Shown: positions 59,602 to 61,022 of the stretch, piece by piece
Layout of the letters: each line of letters begins with the position of its first letter
How positions within the stretch are numbered: the stretch's first letter is position 1
Source of the DNA: Caloranaerobacter sp. TR13
Lineage (GTDB): Bacteria > Bacillota > Clostridia > Tissierellales > Thermohalobacteraceae
Direction of reading: 5' to 3'
NCBI RefSeq assembly: GCF_001316435.1
Contig: NZ_JXLL01000011.1
Coordinates: forward strand, 1-61,022
DNA length: 61,022 bases
Position numbers and translations under genes: made by a program
Notes under the pieces: generated by a model
Databases searched by the model: none
The model's input: only the letters and a program-made list of their open reading frames with translations
Told to the model about the DNA's origin: nothing

Positions 59602-60381
59602 ATGATTAGATTACTAAATAATGAGGATTATGGCATACTTATGGAATATGTTAAGAAAGAAAAAGAGTTAAATTTGTTTATTATAGGAGATGTTGAGAAC
59701 TATGGGTTCAATAATGAATTTCAGAAATTGTGGGGAGAGTTTAATCAAAAGGGAGAACTAATTGGTGTTTTATTAAAATACTTTGAGAGCTTTATTTTTT
59801 ATTCAAGAGATAAATTTGATGTTGAAGGGTTTTATAATATTATGAAGAGTGAAGATTTTAAGATGTTTTCAGGAGAAAAATCTACAGTTGAGAAATTTGA
59901 AAAGCTGCATAGCTTTTCAAAGAAAAGAGATACATATTTCTGTAAATTAGATGAAGGTTCAAAACTTGAAGAAAATGAGTTATTAACTAAGGTAAAAAAA
60001 GTAGAGTTAGAAGATGTTGATAAGATAATAGAATTAACCAAATTAATAGAAGAATTTTCTAAAAACATATCTGAAGAGTCTATAAGAAGGAAATTTGAGG
60101 ATAATACAGGTAGAGGATATTATATAGAAGAAGATGGAAAAATGGTTTCAGTTGCACAAACAACAGCTGAAAACAGTACTTCTGCTATGATAGTTGGTGT
60201 TTGTACTCATATAGATTATAGAAAAAAAGGTTATGCAACAGCTTGCATGACTAAACTATGTAAAGATCTTTTGAATGAGGGAAAAAGTTTATGCCTTTTT
60301 TATGATAATCCGAAAGCTGGTAGGATATACAAAAGATTAGGATTTAAAGATATAGGAATTTGGACAATGTATAATAAATAA
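59602..60381 (+). CDS. GNAT-family N-acetyltransferase (two-domain)
   Basis: A 259-residue protein. The C-terminal half is a clear GNAT domain: AMIVGVCTHIDYRKKGYATACMTKLC contains the acetyl-CoA pyrophosphate loop (Arg/Lys-Lys-Gly-Tyr-Ala), and it ends with FYDNPKAGRIYKRLGF. The N-terminal half (residues about 1-110) looks like a second, degenerate GNAT-like domain. It transfers an acetyl group to an unknown amine. The ribosome-binding site is GGGGGGAG. The DUF2284 gene follows 14 bp later. Confidence 0.85.
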   Translation: MIRLLNNEDYGILMEYVKKEKELNLFIIGDVENYGFNNEFQKLWGEFNQKGELIGVLLKYFESFIFYSRDKFDVEGFYNIMKSEDFKMFSGEKSTVEKFEKLHSFSKKRDTYFCKLDEGSKLEENELLTKVKKVELEDVDKIIELTKLIEEFSKNISEESIRRKFEDNTGRGYYIEEDGKMVSVAQTTAENSTSAMIVGVCTHIDYRKKGYATACMTKLCKDLLNEGKSLCLFYDNPKAGRIYKRLGFKDIGIWTMYNK

Positions 60382-60395
60382 AGGAGTATTCGTAT

Positions 60396-60950
60396 ATGAA
60401 TAAGCTTAAAGTTAAAGATTTGTTGAAGGTATATGAAATTACGAAAAAAGTTTATGTGATAAAAGAGGTATTGATAAATGAAATTGAAATAACTCAAACA
60501 GTAAGGAACTACTGTATACAGAACAAATGTGAACAATATGGTGCAAATTACATGTGTCCACCATATGTCGGCGGTATTGAAGAGTTTAAAAAGAAGTTAA
60601 AAACATATAATGTAGGTTTTATAGTTATAGTTAAAGATAATGTAAATGACCCAAATGATATGAAAGAATTCTACAAACCTGCTTATAAGCTTCATGAGAT
60701 TATGTTAGAACTAGAAGAAGAAGTAAAAAAACTTGGCTTTGAAAATTCTTATGCTTTAATTGGTGGTAACTGTAAACTATGCAAAGTATGTAATGCAAAG
60801 CTTGGTATCAAAAAGTGTAATTATCCTAATAAGGCTAGACCCTCACTAGAAGCAATGGGCATAGATGTTATAAATACATGCAAGAAAATTGGTATTAATA
60901 TTGAATTTAGAAAAGATGAAGTTACTTGGGTTGGGTTATTGTTAATATAG
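60396..60950 (+). CDS. DUF2284 metal-binding protein
   Basis: A 184-residue cytoplasmic protein of the DUF2284 family (predicted metal-binding). Cysteines are arranged as CIQNKCEQYGANYMCPPY and later CKLCKVCNAKLGIKKC, a pattern that fits zinc or an Fe-S cluster. It also has the PSLEAMGIDV motif common to the family. Function unknown. It is 14 bp from the GNAT gene and ends about 70 bp before the window edge. Confidence 0.85.
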   Translation: MNKLKVKDLLKVYEITKKVYVIKEVLINEIEITQTVRNYCIQNKCEQYGANYMCPPYVGGIEEFKKKLKTYNVGFIVIVKDNVNDPNDMKEFYKPAYKLHEIMLELEEEVKKLGFENSYALIGGNCKLCKVCNAKLGIKKCNYPNKARPSLEAMGIDVINTCKKIGINIEFRKDEVTWVGLLLI

Positions 60951-61022
60951 TTTTGAAATAAATATTTGAGGGGGAATAATTCCTAAGTTTGTGAAAAAAT
61001 AAAATATTTATGAAAATAACGC
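60951..61022. other. Window end, no gene seen
   Basis: AT-rich tail. A GAGGGGGAA word at 60968-60976 could be a ribosome-binding site, but no ATG, GTG or TTG frame behind it stays open to the edge. Confidence 0.4.

Noticed and set aside
1-61022. CRISPR array, insertion sequence or prophage
   Set aside because: No regularly spaced direct repeats, transposase, integrase or structural phage genes are seen in any frame.

Overview
The window is about 61 kb of very AT-rich DNA, densely packed with genes. Shine-Dalgarno sequences are strong (AGGAGG type), TTG and GTG starts are common, and U-tailed terminator hairpins are frequent. The gene content points to an anaerobic low-GC Firmicute of the Clostridia/Tissierellia type. 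It includes a glycyl-radical enzyme with its activase, two ATP-dependent 2-hydroxyacyl-CoA-dehydratase-type activase systems, a bifurcating-type acyl-CoA dehydrogenase/ETF set, S-layer-homology and ECF-transporter proteins, and CD0519/CD1768-type membrane proteins. I see no rRNA, CRISPR array, transposase, integrase or phage gene. The only tRNA is a 3' fragment cut by the left edge.

Layout. 1-10 kb: tRNA 3' end, a YprB-like nuclease, an unknown protein, a solitary Eco57I/TaqI-like adenine methyltransferase, an SLH protein, a NUDIX hydrolase, glutamine synthetase and an unknown helical protein. 10.3-13.3 kb: a three-gene 2-hydroxyacyl-CoA dehydratase-like/activase operon. 13.4-22.6 kb: split nucleoside-recognition membrane proteins, an HD-GYP protein, an ABC-class ATPase, asparaginase, cysteine desulfurase plus ThiI, and a DMT transporter. 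22.7-41.1 kb: a phosphorolytic alpha-glucoside island. It has three LacI regulators each with its own operators, two GH65 phosphorylases, beta-phosphoglucomutase, two ABC sugar importers lacking an ATPase, a GT-A glycosyltransferase and a GH13_18 phosphorylase. 41.2-47.4 kb: acyl-CoA dehydrogenase, EtfB and EtfA behind a -24/-12 (sigma-54) promoter, followed by a sigma-54 activator and a D-2-hydroxyacid dehydrogenase. 47.4-50.3 kb: a divergent cis-prenyltransferase and a DUF5685/J-domain/membrane operon. 50.3-52.2 kb: a promoter, a structured leader with terminator, and a candidate double-cubane-cluster protein with its activase. 52.3-55.9 kb: a secreted metallo-hydrolase, a DUF3006 protein and the YjjI/YjjW glycyl-radical pair. 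55.9-61 kb: a triple-BON protein, a gated membrane protein, DUF1893, DUF3842, an ECF S component, a GNAT and a DUF2284 protein.

How the parts fit. In the sugar island each LacI gene opens its own module. GH65 enzymes give beta-glucose 1-phosphate, which the single PgmB converts to glucose 6-phosphate. The GH13_18 enzyme gives alpha-glucose 1-phosphate. The set resembles the E. coli ycj cluster. The sigma-54 regulator and its apparent target promoter lie in one locus and look self-contained. The best candidates for undescribed biology are the leader-controlled double-cubane-type pair, the YjjI/YjjW operon, the COG3580/3581-like reductase set, the glycosyltransferase/GH13_18 pair, and a 75-bp palindromic repeat present twice in opposite orientation.
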